The position numbers and the translations under genes were made by a program. From Tyto alba (Eukaryota > Chordata > Aves > Strigiformes > Tytonidae): a DNA stretch of 64,000 nt. The stretch lies in NCBI RefSeq assembly GCF_018691265.1, contig NW_024881313.1:12907001-12971000 (forward strand), in the 5' to 3' direction. Positions 61,149 through 64,000 of this stretch are shown piece after piece (within the stretch, counting starts at the first letter, position 1; each line of letters opens with the position of its first letter). The notes beneath the pieces were generated by a model. The model made no database searches, was not told where the DNA came from, and saw nothing but the letters and a program-made list of their open reading frames with translations.

Positions 61149-64000
61149 GGAGGAATTTCCTTTAGGTGAGAAAGGAATTCTTGATGGATGGAGAAAATAG
61201 AGTCTTTGGTAGAGCAAAATCAAGAAAATAAGTAACATTAGATATTTTGCATACAAAATTTAAACTTATTTTCCATCATAGGTAGATAGAACTGTTTTTG
61301 TTCTTTCTTTAGAATTTTCCTTCAAACTGTGAATATCATCTGTCATATGGAGAAGATGAGAAGGAAGTGGAAGAGGAGTGCCGATTCTATCCATGATGAT
61401 TCATAGTGGTGAAATTAATATAACCTCTCCTCTTTCCCTCCATTATCTACTGACCTTCTTATATCTCCTTCCTATAGCACTGAATGGTATATAACAGAAG
61501 AAAGCTCAGTGGAGGATCTTCTCTTAAAAATTTTTAACCATCTATATCACTAGTGACTATCACCAGGCAACTAGCTCTTCCCACTCCATCCTCTTATCTC
61601 CTGATTTGTTTCCTGTTTTATATATAGTATTCTTACTCACTTGTTTTCCTCCCATATAAAGGCTGGTGAGACTTATTGAACCTGGGAAAATAATACAATG
61701 TGACTCAGCTCCTCATCTTGGGATATATTCTTATAATCTGTCAGGCCAGTGTTGAAGGCACACCTTTCTTTTGTATATGAGCACATTCCATTAATATGGT
61801 TAAACTTTGTCTGCTCACAGGAAAGGAAGTCAATTGGGTCATCAGCTTGAGTACTGGGGAATACTGAACTCTGTTATTTTGTTTCTTTACTATTTCTACA
61901 TTTAATACATAGAAAACAATCAGTCTTCTGGAAAAATGAGAGCTAAGGTTTAACTTATTTGAGAGGAGAGAGATGAAAGTTCCACACCACCCAATAGTAT
62001 CTTTACCAGAAAATACAGTATACTGTTGTCAAATGACTATTAAAAATGCAGTTTTAAGAATACAAATTGGTATCAAATCAGTGGCAGCTCTGAGAAGCTG
62101 TGAGGATACACATTAGTTGCTTTAACAGCTATGGAAGAAATTGTAGGCCTAAGTGTCTTGCTTTTGTTTGTATCAATCTTTGTGACTGTTAAAGAGATAA
62201 GTATGTCTGACAAGTTTCATTTCAAAGAAACCTCTTTGTGACTAACAATGAGTTGATCTCATTACCTGCTTCTTGTATCAGCCTGGTGAAAGAGTAAATC
62301 TGAAGTTCAATTTGTCAGTCTTTCTTTTTAATCAGTCTAGGGAAAAAATGTCTTTAAACAAAAGTAACTAATTCAGGAAAAAAAAAAAAAAAAGAAAACC
62401 AAATGTTCTTATCTTTTAAAATCTGTGCTCTAGCTGGAAGCTACATTTTTTTATTAAAATAGCTTTTATCAGCCTAAGAAATTAACTAGTCCAGAAAGAA
62501 CATTTATCAAAACTGCAGTTAGTCTCTGAAAAGCAGTTAGGCCTGAGCAAAATTAAATTAAATAAGAAAATTCAGTGCCACTGTGGAACATTCCCAAAAG
62601 CAGTGCATGGGAAAGAGAATATAAAATGCCAGTATTCATTAAGTAGTTCAGTGTGTACCACACAAAACAAGTAATTACATAATTATAACTAAAGTTGCTT
62701 AAGTGTATTCCTACAATATTATTGCCAAAGGCCAAGAACGAAGAAACTTTCACTCATATATGTGAGTGTCATTCACTGAGACTCATCACCTTCAGGTTTA
62801 CAGGCATCCACAATAGAGTGAATCAAAACACCACATGCTCTATTGGATTGCCACTAAGTCTCGTATATCAGCCCACTTTGTACAGTATGACCATTTAAAG
62901 AATGTATTGACTGGCATTAAGTCTTCTTGCACAAGCCTAATTTTGAGGCAACTGAAATTCTCTACAATGAATGAGTTTGATAGTAAATAAGCGTGTAAGA
63001 CTCTCAAGAGTAGGGTACTATACTCAAGTAGTGGAAAATACAGAGCAATTAGCAAAATAAAAGTATCCTAAAGGAGTCAGAGAATGAGGAACAGGACAAG
63101 ACAGAGTCACTGTGGAGAATATAACAGCAAAGGATAGTGGAAAAATCAGAAAGAAAAGGGTAATTTATAGCACTGGCTAAAATAACAGTGAAGTCCAAGA
63201 ATTAGCAAGGTGAGCTCAAAGACACTCAGAGTCAAAAAAGCTCCTGAAATGGGAAGAGACTTAAAGTGGCTATGTGCAAGAAATCTCTCAAGGAGTATCA
63301 AAGAGTTCAAGGTGAGATTAAGCAAACAACCTAAGCTAGAAATAGAAAATGCAACATTTAATATAAAAGTATTGTTTGTAGTGTTCAAAAATTATTATTT
63401 AGGCCAAACCAAAGTTCAGGTTATTGATTAAAATAAACAAATATGTATTTTTCCCTACTTATTTCATTCTATATAAGATATGTTTGAGTCAAATATTTCA
63501 GCTTTATTTCACCTTGATGCACAGGAGAGGTGTTTCAGAAATGAAAGCTGAAATGTTCTTGTTTTTACAGGAATTAAAACATGCTGGCTTCTCTAATTTT
63601 AACAAAAAATATTTTTTAAGTAACTGATTTTGCATTCTACAATAATCTAGAAAAGCATGGGGAAAAAATACTTGTGAAAATTAGTTATGAGTTAAAATTC
63701 CATACAACAGAAAGAAAGTTTGTATTAAGAGGAGGTTTGCTAAATTTGGCACTGAGCAGTGCTTGTCTGCCCCTTGCCATTGGTATCGTCCTAGGTGGGA
63801 CTGTGTAACACAGGGTTTAATTTGGTACATTAGCCCTGTATACTTGGCTCTATCTCACCTGCCTTCAGCAAACCCCACTTTCAGTGCCTGCTGCCCCATC
63901 ACTTCACTGTCTGTGCTTGATTTAGCAAGCAAATTTGTCTCCTGGCCCTGGCATATATGAGTGGGGAACTCCTGTTGGATCTCTTCTTTCTTACCCTATT
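61149..64000. other. Unique DNA to window end, no gene seen
   Basis: Contains an A16 run at 62378-62393. The last 250 bp are less AT-rich but show no coding frame or repeat I recognise. Confidence 0.55.

Noticed and set aside
1..64000. CRISPR arrays, prokaryotic operons, tRNA or rRNA genes
   Set aside because: The repeat content is clearly avian. No regularly spaced repeat array, rRNA segment or tRNA cloverleaf was seen by eye. A tRNA or RNA-family scan would be needed to exclude small RNAs fully.

Overview
This window reads as a stretch of bird nuclear DNA with no gene I can name. The evidence for a bird is the repeat content. There are several CR1 LINE copies ending in the avian ATTCTRTG-type octamer tail, and two solo LTRs of the avian ERVL (class III) type with perfect 5-bp target duplications. 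Between the repeats the DNA is AT-rich, single-copy-looking and of low repeat density, with one probable ancient MIR SINE relic. There are no operons, ribosome binding sites or long intact ORFs. The window is best described as intergenic or deep-intronic DNA. An ordinary larger avian chromosome is an inference from the AT-richness.

Layout. 1-1522 is unique AT-rich DNA with a TA/CA microsatellite. 1523-4641 is a long CR1 on the minus strand that keeps the end of ORF1 (esterase-like) and most of ORF2 (endonuclease plus reverse transcriptase), all broken. Its 5' side is interrupted by a solo LTR at 4642-5138, flanked by TAAGC. A 45-bp scrap resembling an LTR end lies at 5927-5971. From about 6 kb to 23 kb I see only unique sequence and homopolymer tracts. 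23140-24769 holds two plus-strand CR1 pieces separated by about 620 bp of non-CR1 DNA. 26303-26479 is a perfect 83-bp tandem duplication. 36807-36943 is a weak candidate exon. 41809-42759 is a second solo LTR, flanked by CATAG. 43551-45680 is another minus-strand CR1 with a dead RT active site, next to an AT-rich palindrome. A MIR-like relic sits at about 46695-46812, a CR1 3' fragment at 58770-58925, and a GGGAA microsatellite of about 35 units at 59825-59999.

The recognisable coding remnants all come from CR1 retrotransposons. They do not form a pathway or a working system. I found no convincing undescribed system. The items most worth a second look are the candidate exon, the 83-bp duplication, the GGGAA array, the 45-bp LTR scrap with flanking CAGAG, and two perfect inverted repeats (35303-35338 and 59452-59473) that are longer than chance would readily give.
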